Shown: piece after piece, positions 1 to 6,307 of the stretch
How the letters are laid out: every line of letters starts with the position of its first letter
Position numbering within the stretch: the first letter of the stretch is position 1
NCBI GenBank assembly: GCA_023430065.1
Contig: JAEZCG010000226.1
Location: 1-9,708 of the forward strand
Length of the DNA stretch: 9,708 bases
Reading direction: 5' to 3'
From: Pseudomonadota bacterium
Lineage (GTDB): Bacteria; Pseudomonadota; Gammaproteobacteria; Burkholderiales; SHXO01
Translations under genes and position numbers: made by a program
The notes under the pieces: model-generated
What the model was told of the DNA's origin: nothing
The model's input: the letters and a program-made list of their open reading frames with translations, nothing else
Databases searched by the model: none

Positions 1-258
1 CTCCTGTACGTAGTCGGCGTCCTTCCGCGCGTCGGCCACAGACGCCGCGCCGCGGATGCGTTCCAGTACCGTCTCGGCTGCCTCGTCGATCAATCCGAAC
101 TCGCGCGACTCGTTCAGGCCCGCGCCGATCAGGCCGAGCGCCTTGTCCACCGCCCCCGGTGCCGCGTCGTACATCGCCACCTCGTGGCCCGCGCGCGCGA
201 ACACCATCGCCCACGCGCGTCCGATCAGCCCTGCCCCTACGATTGCGATCTTTTCCAT
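1..258 (-). CDS. 3-hydroxyacyl-CoA dehydrogenase-type protein, N-terminal part (cut by window edge)
   Basis: Only the first 86 residues lie in the window; the frame is open to base 1. The N-terminus is a Rossmann nucleotide-binding fold: IAIVGAGLIGRAWA at residues 4-17 contains the GxGxxG loop (G8, G10, G13), and the second strand ends in D31, which in this family favours NAD over NADP. The visible part ends in DADYVQE, a segment typical of 3-hydroxyacyl-CoA dehydrogenases. The GLIGRAWA form is common in the branch that includes L-gulonate 3-dehydrogenase/lambda-crystallin and carnitine dehydrogenase relatives, so the substrate may be a free hydroxy acid rather than an acyl-CoA. The ATG at 258 is preceded by GGAGAG at good spacing. 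It lies downstream of the short-chain dehydrogenase on the same strand, across a 170-base gap that holds an inverted repeat. The family call is good; the substrate is open because the catalytic C-terminal domain is missing. Confidence 0.85.
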   Translation of the reverse strand, partial: MEKIAIVGAGLIGRAWAMVFARAGHEVAMYDAAPGAVDKALGLIGAGLNESREFGLIDEAAETVLERIRGAASVADARKDADYVQE

Positions 259-283
259 GACTCTCCGTTCATCCACTCGATTG

Positions 284-422
284 ACCACGAAGTCACGAAG
301 GCACGAAGAAATTCGTCACACACGGACTTACCAGGAGAAACGGCCTCCATATGGCCGCAGCCTTCCTTGGCGATCCTCAGTGTCCCCTGTGTAGAACGCT
401 TTTCTCTTCGTGACTTCGTGGT
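284..422. repeat. Inverted repeat with 17-bp perfect arms made of CACGAAG units
   Basis: The arm at 284-300 (ACCACGAAGTCACGAAG) is an exact reverse complement of the arm at 406-422, with 105 bases between them. The left arm starts a short direct series of period 8 (CACGAAGT, CACGAAGG, CACGAAGA at about 287-310). Between the arms is a small GC stem (CGGCC at 341-345 with GGCCG at 353-357). The element fills nearly all of the gap between the short-chain dehydrogenase stop (429) and the next gene start (258). No T-tract follows it on either strand, so it is not a classical terminator, and no obvious target-site duplication flanks it. It may be a dispersed intergenic repeat, or a long-range RNA stem in the transcript linking the two dehydrogenase genes. 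Confidence 0.8.
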
Positions 423-428
423 GAAGCC

Positions 429-1202
429 TTACCCCAGCATCTCCACGCCCGCGCACACCGAGATGGCTTGTCCGGTCACGTGCGCACCGGCGTCACTCGC
501 CAGGAACAAGGCCATGTTGGCGATGTCCTGCGGGCTCACCATGCTGCGCATGGACACGCGCTCGAGCGAGATCTTCTTCTGTTCCTCGAAGCTGATCCCC
601 ACCGCCTGCGCTTTGGCGGCGATCACACGGTCGATACGTTCGCCCTCGACCACGCCGGGCTGGATGGCATTCACGCGGATGTTGTCGGTGCCGACCTCCA
701 TCGACAGGCTCCTGGTGAAGCCGACCACCGCCCACTTCGCCGCGGCGTAGGGCGTGCGATACGGAAAACCCAGGCGCCCGGCCGCGGAGGAGAGATTGAC
801 GATGCTGCCGCCGCCGGCGGCCTTGAGCATCGGCACTGCGAGGCGGGTGCAGTAGAACATGCCGTTCAAGTCGATCTCGATGCAGCGCTGCCAGTCGGCG
901 ATGGAGATCTCCTCCACCTTGCCGGTCGGGCCGGCGATCCCGGCGTTGTTGACCATGACGTCCAGGCCGCCCAGATGCGTCCTCACGTCCGCGAACATCC
1001 GGTCCACCTGCCCCAGATCGGACACATCGCACAGCGTGGCGCTCACCCCGAGCGACTGGGCGGTCTCGTCGATGGCTGCTTGCACGACGTCGCAGATGTG
1101 CACCTTCGCACCTGCTTCCACGAACGTTTGTGCCATGACACGGCCGATACCACCCGCGCCGGCAGTGATCAGGACGCGCTTGCCTTGCATACTCAGTTGC
1201 AT
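429..1202 (-). CDS. NAD-dependent short-chain dehydrogenase/reductase (classical SDR)
   Basis: The product is 257 residues, the usual size of a classical SDR. The cofactor loop TAGAGGIG is at residues 13-20 (the common TGxxxGIG, with Ala in place of the first Gly). D38 at the end of the second strand suggests NAD rather than NADP. The structural motif NNAG is at 85-88, N113 follows, and the catalytic Ser-Tyr-Lys set is S139, Y152 and K156 (YAAAK). The C-terminal segment (DIANMALFLASDAGAHVTGQ, residues 226-245) is typical. The ATG at 1202 is preceded by GTGGAG seven bases upstream; M5 (ATG at 1190) is a weaker alternative. It lies between the transporter genes and a 3-hydroxyacyl-CoA dehydrogenase-type gene on the same strand, which suggests sequential oxidation of an imported compound. 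The substrate cannot be told from the sequence. Confidence 0.93.
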   Translation of the reverse strand: MQLSMQGKRVLITAGAGGIGRVMAQTFVEAGAKVHICDVVQAAIDETAQSLGVSATLCDVSDLGQVDRMFADVRTHLGGLDVMVNNAGIAGPTGKVEEISIADWQRCIEIDLNGMFYCTRLAVPMLKAAGGGSIVNLSSAAGRLGFPYRTPYAAAKWAVVGFTRSLSMEVGTDNIRVNAIQPGVVEGERIDRVIAAKAQAVGISFEEQKKISLERVSMRSMVSPQDIANMALFLASDAGAHVTGQAISVCAGVEMLG

Positions 1203-1226
1203 CTCGGTGCTCCACTAAAAGCAGTC

Positions 1227-1318
1227 AACGCATAGACCGCAAAGGACGCGAAGAACGGCGAATGATCCGCCGGTCGACTGGGCTGGCCTTTCGTTGCGCT
1301 CTTCGCGCTCTAGCGTTT
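1227..1318. repeat. Imperfect inverted repeat of GCAAAG/GCGAAG units
   Basis: The left arm (1227-1257) runs AACGCATAGACCGCAAAG and continues with GGACGCGAAGAACG. The right arm (1287-1318), read on the minus strand, gives AACGCTAGAGCGCGAAG and then a similar degenerate tail. The first 17-18 positions match at about 15 once a one-base gap is allowed; the rest is looser. A small stem lies inside (CGGCG at 1256-1260 with CGCCG at 1268-1272). The element occupies most of the 128-base gap between the end of the transporter gene (1331) and the start of the dehydrogenase (1202). It resembles the other repeat at 284-422 in layout and in its purine-rich 8-9 bp units, so both may belong to one dispersed repeat class. 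Confidence 0.55.
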
Positions 1319-1330
1319 ATCTGGTCATTG

Positions 1331-3847
1331 TCACAACCACAGCACCTCGCGACGGAAATCCAAGTCCGTCAGCAGCGGCGCAGCCGGTCCGATGTGCGAG
1401 ACGCGGCCGCGATCGAGGACGACGGCGCGGTCGGCCAGCGAGAGTACGGTATCCAGGTGGTGCTCGATGATGAGGATCGAGACCTCCCGGCGCAGGTTCT
1501 CGATCGACCGGTAGACCTCTTCCACCATCGCTGGGCTCAAGCCCTCGAAGGGCTCGTCCAGCAGCACGATCTTCACGTTGCCCGACAGCGCACGCGCGAT
1601 GGCTACCATCTGCTGTTCGCCGCCGGAGAGCTGATCGGCGCGCGTGCGCAGCTTCTCGCGGATGCGCGGGAAGGTGTCGTAGATGCGTTCGCGTTCCCAG
1701 CGCGTGCCCTTGGCGTGCGATCTGGACAGGGTGCCCAGCCGCAGGTTTTCCTCGACGGTGAGTCCGGAAAACAGGCGGCGGCCCTGCGGAACCAGTCCGA
1801 TGCCGAGCCGTGCGATCCGTTCGAGGGGCAGGCCGTTGAGCTTGCGACGCTCCAGCGTCACCGATCCCTTGCGCGGCTGCACCATGCCCATGATGGTCTT
1901 GAACGTGGACGACTTGCCGGCGCCATTGCGGCCGAGCAGTGCCACCACCTCGCCCGTGCGCACCTCGAACGAGACGTCGTGCAGGATGTGGCTCTTGCCG
2001 TAGAAGGTGTCGATGCCGGACACGGTGAGCAGGGGGTCGCCGATTGCCTGGGAGCGCGGCTCACGCACCTGCAGGTGTGCCTGTCCGCTGCCGATGTACA
2101 CGCGCTGCACCTCCGGATGCTGGCGGACCGTTTGCGCGTCGCCCTCGACCAGCACCTTGCCTTCGTTCATCACCGTAATCGTGTCGGCGATGGCGAACAC
2201 GCGGTCGATGTCGTGCTCGACGAGGAGCACCGCCATGTGCCGCGTGAGGTCGCGAATCAGCTGGGTGACCCGTTCGCGCTCGGCGGCGGCCAGGCCTACC
2301 AGCGGTTCGTCCAGCAGCAGCGCGCGCGGACGGGCCGCGAGTGCGACGCCGATCTCGACCAGGCGCTGCCCTCCGTAGGAGAGGTTGGACACGGCGACCT
2401 GCTCGACGCCCTCCAGGCCGAGGAATCGAACCAGAGATTGTGTCTCCGCATTCACCTCTGCCAGGGTGGATGCCTTGCGCAGTGCCTGAAAGCGCTGCGG
2501 CGAGCGCGCCTGCACCGCCAGGCGCAGGTGCTCCCAGACCGTGAGGGACGGAAACAGGCTGGTGATCTGGAACGAGCGCGATACGCCGCGTGCCATCACC
2601 TCTTCCGCAGGCAGGCCGTCGATGGGCGTGCCGGCCATCTCGACCTGCCCGCCGTCGGGCGCGAACATGCCCGAGATCAGGTTGAACAGGGTGGTCTTGC
2701 CTGCGCCGTTCGGGCCGATGAGCGCGTGCAGGCGCCGGTCGTGCAGCTGCAGGTCGACGCCGTCGACCGCGACGAAGCCGCCGAAGCGCTTGCGCACGTC
2801 ACGGCAGACGAGCAGGGGGCCGTCCACCTGGGCGTGCTCGCGCAGAAAGGCCGGCGCCTCCTGGCCCGTTTGCGGCGTGATGCGGGCTGCCATGGCCGCC
2901 GCATCCACCTGCCTGCGCCGCAACGGCGCAAGCAGGCGTTCGCCGACGCCTACGATGCCGAGCGGTGAATACAGGATCAGCGCCATGAACAGCAGACCGA
3001 ACCAGAATTGCCATGCAGCGGTGATGCCGGACACGAGCTCCCGGAACATCAGGTAGAGGAAGGCGCCGAGAGCCGGGCCCAGGAAGCTGCCCATGCCGCC
3101 GAAGATGGTCATGGCGAGGATCTCGCCGGAGAAGGTCACGTGCACGAGGTCGGCCGACACGAACAGCTTGAGGTAGGCGGCCAGCGCGCCGCCCAGGCCG
3201 ACGACGCTCGCCGAGACGACGAAGGCGGCGAGCTTGTAGCGGTGCACGGGATAGCCGGCGAAGCGCGCACGCTGCTCGTTTTCGCGGATCGCGGCCAGCA
3301 CGCTGCCCAGCGGAGACTGCACGATCCGCCAGATCAACCATCCCGTGGCGAAGACCACGAGGGAGACGGCGTAGTAGTAGACGCGCGCATCGTCGAGCGC
3401 GCTGTGCCGCTGCACGCCGGACAAACCGTTCTCTCCGCCGGTGAAGTCGGTCCAGCGGAATACGATGTAGAAGGTGAGCGCCGTGAAGGCGAGCGTGAGC
3501 AGCGAGAAATACACGCCGCGCCGGCGCAGTGCCAGGAACCCGACCACCAGTCCGAGCAGGGCCGAGAATGCCACGCCGGACAGGAGCGCCGGCAGCATGC
3601 GGGCACCGAACCAGTGGATCTGCGTCAGCGCCACGCAATAGGCGGACAGACCGAAGAACAGTCCGTGCCCGAAGGACAACAGCCCGGTGTAGCCGAGCAG
3701 TAGGTTGTAGCCGAGGCCGACCAGGGCGAAGATGGCGATCTCGGTCGCCACTCCCCAGGTGAATCCGAAGGCCAGTACCAGCCACGGCAGCAGGATCAGG
3801 CCGAGCGCGAGCAGCACGAGCGGGTGACGGTATCCGCGCGGAACCAT
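1331..3847 (-). CDS. livM-livG-livF: Fused LivM-LivG-LivF ABC transporter protein (permease and two ATPases)
   Basis: One uninterrupted 838-residue frame carries three subunits that are usually separate. Residues 1-310 are a LivM-type inner-membrane permease with about eight to ten hydrophobic segments, including GYTGLLSFGHG (52-62), GENGL (138-142) and AAIRENEQRA (185-194). Residues 341-588 are a LivG-type ATPase: Walker A GPNGAGKT (378-385), signature LSYGGQ (489-494), Walker B LLLDEP (510-515) and H-loop H545. Residues 606-838 are a LivF-type ATPase: Walker A GRNGAGKS (639-646), Q688, signature LSGGE (740-744), Walker B LLDEP (762-766) and H796. Linkers are short (about 311-340 and 589-605). 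The ATG at 3847 follows the livH stop by two bases, so translation is probably coupled; no strong Shine-Dalgarno is seen. Both ATPases keep all catalytic motifs, so the protein should be active. With LivH it would form the energised core of a HAAT-type importer. Confidence 0.92.
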   Translation of the reverse strand: MVPRGYRHPLVLLALGLILLPWLVLAFGFTWGVATEIAIFALVGLGYNLLLGYTGLLSFGHGLFFGLSAYCVALTQIHWFGARMLPALLSGVAFSALLGLVVGFLALRRRGVYFSLLTLAFTALTFYIVFRWTDFTGGENGLSGVQRHSALDDARVYYYAVSLVVFATGWLIWRIVQSPLGSVLAAIRENEQRARFAGYPVHRYKLAAFVVSASVVGLGGALAAYLKLFVSADLVHVTFSGEILAMTIFGGMGSFLGPALGAFLYLMFRELVSGITAAWQFWFGLLFMALILYSPLGIVGVGERLLAPLRRRQVDAAAMAARITPQTGQEAPAFLREHAQVDGPLLVCRDVRKRFGGFVAVDGVDLQLHDRRLHALIGPNGAGKTTLFNLISGMFAPDGGQVEMAGTPIDGLPAEEVMARGVSRSFQITSLFPSLTVWEHLRLAVQARSPQRFQALRKASTLAEVNAETQSLVRFLGLEGVEQVAVSNLSYGGQRLVEIGVALAARPRALLLDEPLVGLAAAERERVTQLIRDLTRHMAVLLVEHDIDRVFAIADTITVMNEGKVLVEGDAQTVRQHPEVQRVYIGSGQAHLQVREPRSQAIGDPLLTVSGIDTFYGKSHILHDVSFEVRTGEVVALLGRNGAGKSSTFKTIMGMVQPRKGSVTLERRKLNGLPLERIARLGIGLVPQGRRLFSGLTVEENLRLGTLSRSHAKGTRWERERIYDTFPRIREKLRTRADQLSGGEQQMVAIARALSGNVKIVLLDEPFEGLSPAMVEEVYRSIENLRREVSILIIEHHLDTVLSLADRAVVLDRGRVSHIGPAAPLLTDLDFRREVLWL

Positions 3848-3849
3848 CG

Positions 3850-4773
3850 CTACTCGAACTTCTCGAAGCGCTCGCCCAGCAGCCCGCGCGGGCGCAGCAG
3901 CAGAACCAGGACCATCAGCAGGTACATCGAAGCCTCGGCGGCCGGCGGGCATCCGAACACCGTGATGCCGCGCACCACGCCGACCAGCAGGCCGGCCAGC
4001 ACCACACCCCAGAACGAACCGAGCCCACCGATCACGACCACGACGAACGTGGCGGTGAGGATCTCGCTGCCCATCGCCGGCTGCACGCCGGCCAGCGGTG
4101 CAGACATGACACCGGCAAGCGCGGCGAGTCCCACGCCGAGCCCGAAGATCGCTGCCAGTGCGGGATTCAGGCTGATGCCCAGCGCCCGCACCATCTCGGG
4201 ATCGCGCACGCCCGCCCGCACCACCAGCCCGAACGGTGTGCGGTTGAGCAGCAGCCAGCATCCGGCCACGGCCAGGACGCTCACCGCCAGGATCGTGAGC
4301 CGGTAGTAGCTGTAGATGAAGTCGCCGACGATCCACTGGCCGCGCAGCACGTCGGGGATCGAGAAGGGCAGGCCGGTGGTGCCCCAGATCATGCGCAGAC
4401 TCTGTTCGGCGACCATGGCCAGACCGAAGGTGAACAGCAGGCCGAGCGCCGGGTCCTTTCCGTAGAGCCGCTTGAGGAACAGCCGCTCGATGGCCACGCC
4501 GATCAGCGCGACCAGCACCGGCGATACCGCCATCGCGCCGAAGAATCCCACCCGTTTCTCCGCCTCGTAGGCGAGATAAGCGCCGATCGCGTAGAAGGCG
4601 CCGTGCGACAGGTTCACCACACCGCCCAGGCTGAAGATGAGCGACAGGCCGAGCGACAGGACGATGTAGAAAGAGCCGACGAGCAAGCCGTTGACGATCT
4701 GCTCGAGCAGAAGCGGAAGCAGCGATGGATCGGACAACAGCTGCAACAGCAGCGGACTGGGGCAGCTGGTCAT
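3850..4773 (-). CDS. livH: LivH-type inner-membrane permease of HAAT ABC transporter
   Basis: The product is 307 residues and strongly hydrophobic throughout, matching the length of LivH proteins. Recognisable segments are GLSLIFSLGGVVNLSHGAFY (residues 42-61), typical of the LivH N-terminal half, and the cytoplasmic coupling loop region around VRAGVRDPEMVRALGI (185-200), which contacts the ATPases. A further signature is VIGGLGSFWG (247-256), and the protein ends in RPRGLLGERFEKFE. It pairs with the LivM part of the fusion protein encoded two bases downstream. The ATG at 4773 lies 54 bases after the binding-protein stop and has no clear Shine-Dalgarno sequence, so expression may depend on coupling or be kept below that of the binding protein. 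The family call is secure; the transported compound is unknown, as HAAT permeases also serve amides, urea and aromatic acids. Confidence 0.93.
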   Translation of the reverse strand: MTSCPSPLLLQLLSDPSLLPLLLEQIVNGLLVGSFYIVLSLGLSLIFSLGGVVNLSHGAFYAIGAYLAYEAEKRVGFFGAMAVSPVLVALIGVAIERLFLKRLYGKDPALGLLFTFGLAMVAEQSLRMIWGTTGLPFSIPDVLRGQWIVGDFIYSYYRLTILAVSVLAVAGCWLLLNRTPFGLVVRAGVRDPEMVRALGISLNPALAAIFGLGVGLAALAGVMSAPLAGVQPAMGSEILTATFVVVVIGGLGSFWGVVLAGLLVGVVRGITVFGCPPAAEASMYLLMVLVLLLRPRGLLGERFEKFE

Positions 4774-4795
4774 CGGGTCAGTGCGAAACGATCGA

Positions 4796-4816
4796 CGGGC
4801 GCTTGCCGCGCGCCCG
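4796..4816 (-). other. GC-rich stem-loop between binding-protein and livH genes
   Basis: CGGGCGC at 4796-4802 pairs perfectly with GCGCCCG at 4810-4816 around a seven-base loop. It lies just downstream of the binding-protein stop (4828) in the direction of transcription and upstream of livH. No T-run follows, so it is not a standard terminator. Stems in this position in ABC operons often protect the 3' end of the binding-protein message and give more binding protein than permease; that role here is inference. Confidence 0.45.
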
Positions 4817-4827
4817 CCCGAAGTGTA

Positions 4828-6075
4828 CTACGCCATCTTGCAGGGGTTCTCGGCCTGCGTCGGCTGGATGATCTCCAGCGACTCCTTGGGGCCCGGCACC
4901 GACTCGACGACATCGAAGATGTCCCACTTGTCCTTCGACTTGGACCGGTTCTTGACCTGGACGACGTACATCTCCTGCAACAGCTGATGGTCCCAGGGAC
5001 GGAACATGCCCTTGCGGTCCTTGAGCAGATCGAAGGTCGCACCTTTCTCGAGGTGCTGCACGATGGAGGCGGCATCCGTACGCTTCGTCTCGGCGATGGT
5101 CTGCAGCACGATGCGCACCCCGATGTAGTCCCCCCAGGCCTGATTGTCGGGGGGCAATCCGTACTTGTCGAAGAAGCGCGCGGCAAATGCCCTTGCGTCC
5201 TTGTTGCCGATGCCGTGGTACCACAGGCTCTGCCAGGTGCCGGACAGGTTGTCGAGACCTGCGGCCCAGAACGAGATCGTGTCCATCACGCCCCCGGTGA
5301 GCGGGAACGGCAGATTGTACTCGCGGTACTGCTTGAGGAAGGTGGTCTGGTCGACGCCCGCCAGATTCAGGTAGATGTAATCGGGCTTGAGCGAGCGCAG
5401 CTTCAGGATGTAGGAACTGTAGTCGGCCGTGTTGGTCGGCACCATGTCGTTGGCCAGGACCACGCCGCCGTTCTCCGACAGGAAGCGCGACGACACGCGG
5501 AACAGATCATGACCGAAGGCGTAGTCTGCCGTGAGGAAATACCAGCGGGCGCCCTTGATCAGGTTCTTCTCCTTCTGCCATGTACCGATGGTCTTCGTGT
5601 ACATGGTGTTGCTGCCCTCGATGTGGAACAGGTAACGGTTGCAGTTCTGTCCGCGCAATGCGTCGGAGTTGGATCCGGTGTTGAAGAACGGCAGCCGGGC
5701 GCGTGCGGCCTGCTCGGCGATCGCGAGGGCAGAGGCGGAACTCACTTCGCCGATCAGGCACATCACCTTGTCGCGCTCGATGAGCTTCTGCGCCTTGTTC
5801 ACCGCGGTGGCGGGATTGACGCTGTCCTCGGCGATGAGCTCGATCCTGCGCCCGAGCACGCCGCCCGCGGCATTGGCTTCCTCGACCGCCAGCGTCGCGG
5901 CGCGATACCCTTGCTCACCGGCCTGCCCGAGGAAACCCGTGCGCGGCGTGATGTGCCCCAGGCGAATCGAGTCCGACTGTGCATGCAGCAAGGTGGGAAC
6001 GCCGAAGGGCAGTGCGGCCGCCCCGGCCAGGGCGGCGCCGCGCTTGATCGCGGCACGTCGGTCGATCGTCGTCAT
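4828..6075 (-). CDS. Periplasmic substrate-binding protein of HAAT (LivJ-like) ABC transporter
   Basis: The product is 415 residues, normal for a type I periplasmic binding protein (Peripla_BP_6/LivJ-like). An N-terminal export signal has a twin-arginine-like start (DRRAAIKRG, residues 5-13), a hydrophobic stretch to about residue 30, and a probable cleavage after LLHA (29-32). The mature part opens with IRLGHITPRTGFLGQAGEQG (37-56), the usual first strand and ligand loop, followed by GVLGRRIELIAEDSVNPATA (72-91) and the hinge segment LIGEVSSASALAIAEQA (107-123). The ATG at 6075 is chosen because GGGAGGAG lies just upstream and because the signal peptide begins there; the frame stays open to 6336, but that extension is not protein-like. 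It is the first gene of the transporter operon. The ligand is not predictable from the sequence alone. Confidence 0.93.
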   Translation of the reverse strand: MTTIDRRAAIKRGAALAGAAALPFGVPTLLHAQSDSIRLGHITPRTGFLGQAGEQGYRAATLAVEEANAAGGVLGRRIELIAEDSVNPATAVNKAQKLIERDKVMCLIGEVSSASALAIAEQAARARLPFFNTGSNSDALRGQNCNRYLFHIEGSNTMYTKTIGTWQKEKNLIKGARWYFLTADYAFGHDLFRVSSRFLSENGGVVLANDMVPTNTADYSSYILKLRSLKPDYIYLNLAGVDQTTFLKQYREYNLPFPLTGGVMDTISFWAAGLDNLSGTWQSLWYHGIGNKDARAFAARFFDKYGLPPDNQAWGDYIGVRIVLQTIAETKRTDAASIVQHLEKGATFDLLKDRKGMFRPWDHQLLQEMYVVQVKNRSKSKDKWDIFDVVESVPGPKESLEIIQPTQAENPCKMA

Positions 6076-6098
6076 GTCTCCTCCCGAAGGAACGGGAG
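6076..6098 (-). promoter_or_regulatory. Ribosome-binding site of the binding-protein gene, half enclosed in a hairpin
   Basis: On the minus strand the leader reads CTCCCG, TTCCTT, CGGGAG, then GAGAC and the ATG. The first and third blocks (6093-6098 and 6081-6086) are perfect complements with a six-base loop. The strong Shine-Dalgarno GGGAGGAG (6085-6078) has its first five bases inside the stem. This site decides the start at 6075. The hairpin could reduce or tune initiation, though a six-pair stem beside an unpaired GAG may also melt easily. Confidence 0.6.
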
Positions 6099-6131
6099 CG
6101 CTGACGCAGTCGTCACGCCCCTCGAATGTCC

Positions 6132-6152
6132 TGACCACGGGTGCCGCGGTCA
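6132..6152. promoter_or_regulatory. Candidate operator: near-perfect 9-3-9 palindrome
   Basis: TGACCACGG (6132-6140) and CCGCGGTCA (6144-6152) are inverted copies matching at eight of nine positions, separated by three bases. The site lies in the leader between the predicted left-facing promoter (6223-6231) and the binding-protein start (6075). Its size and symmetry fit a dimeric repressor of the GntR, TetR or MarR kind, but no regulator gene is present in the window to support a partner. Confidence 0.35.
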
Positions 6153-6222
6153 AGTGCGCCAACCGGTCGGCCGATGCGTCGTGCGTGCCGGACCGAACGG
6201 GTGTTGCGCGATGCGCCGGTCG

Positions 6223-6231
6223 ATTATAGCA
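6223..6231 (-). promoter_or_regulatory. Extended -10 promoter for the transporter operon
   Basis: Read on the minus strand, positions 6231 to 6223 give TGCTATAAT, a perfect -10 hexamer with the extended TGn element. No good -35 hexamer is seen at the expected distance (about 6246-6251 reads GTCATT), which extended -10 promoters tolerate. Transcription would begin near 6216 and give a leader of about 140 bases before the binding-protein ATG at 6075. Confidence 0.6.
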
Positions 6232-6242
6232 ACGAAAGATCG

Positions 6243-6248
6243 TAAAAT
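6243..6248 (+). promoter_or_regulatory. Candidate -10 box for the tsaB operon
   Basis: TAAAAT at 6243-6248 matches the -10 consensus at five of six positions and stands out from the GC-rich surroundings. A start near 6255 would give a leader of about 50 bases before the TTG at 6308. The expected -35 region (about 6220-6225) reads TCGATT and is poor, so activity may be weak or need help. It is back to back with the left-facing promoter at 6223-6231. Confidence 0.4.
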
Positions 6249-6307
6249 GACGGGTCTTTCCCTGCCGGCAGGCAGCGCGTCCTGTCTGCTGCGAATCCCG
6301 CCCGACC

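Noticed and set aside
284..422. Rho-independent terminator after the short-chain dehydrogenase
   Set aside because: The arms are 105 bases apart and no T-run follows on either strand.
1203..1250. Possible minus-strand promoter (TTGCGG, 17 bases, TTTAGT) before the short-chain dehydrogenase
   Set aside because: The -10 matches only four of six positions and would start transcription almost at the ATG, leaving no room for the visible ribosome-binding site.
1262..2968. Open plus-strand frame of 568 codons opposite the ATPase domains of the fused transporter
   Set aside because: It is antisense to a protein with complete ABC motifs, its translation is rich in Arg, His, Gln and Ala with no recognisable domain, and long antisense frames are expected in GC-rich genes.
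3848..4336. Upstream extension of the fused transporter frame inside livH
   Set aside because: The extra 163 residues are Arg/Gly-rich shadow sequence overlapping livH; the LivM-like protein begins at the ATG at 3847, two bases after the livH stop.
6261..6272. Perfect 12-bp palindrome CCTGCCGGCAGG before tsaB
   Set aside because: Short GC palindromes arise often by chance at this base composition, and CCTGCCGGCA also occurs near 8940 without symmetry. I would keep it only if conserved in relatives.
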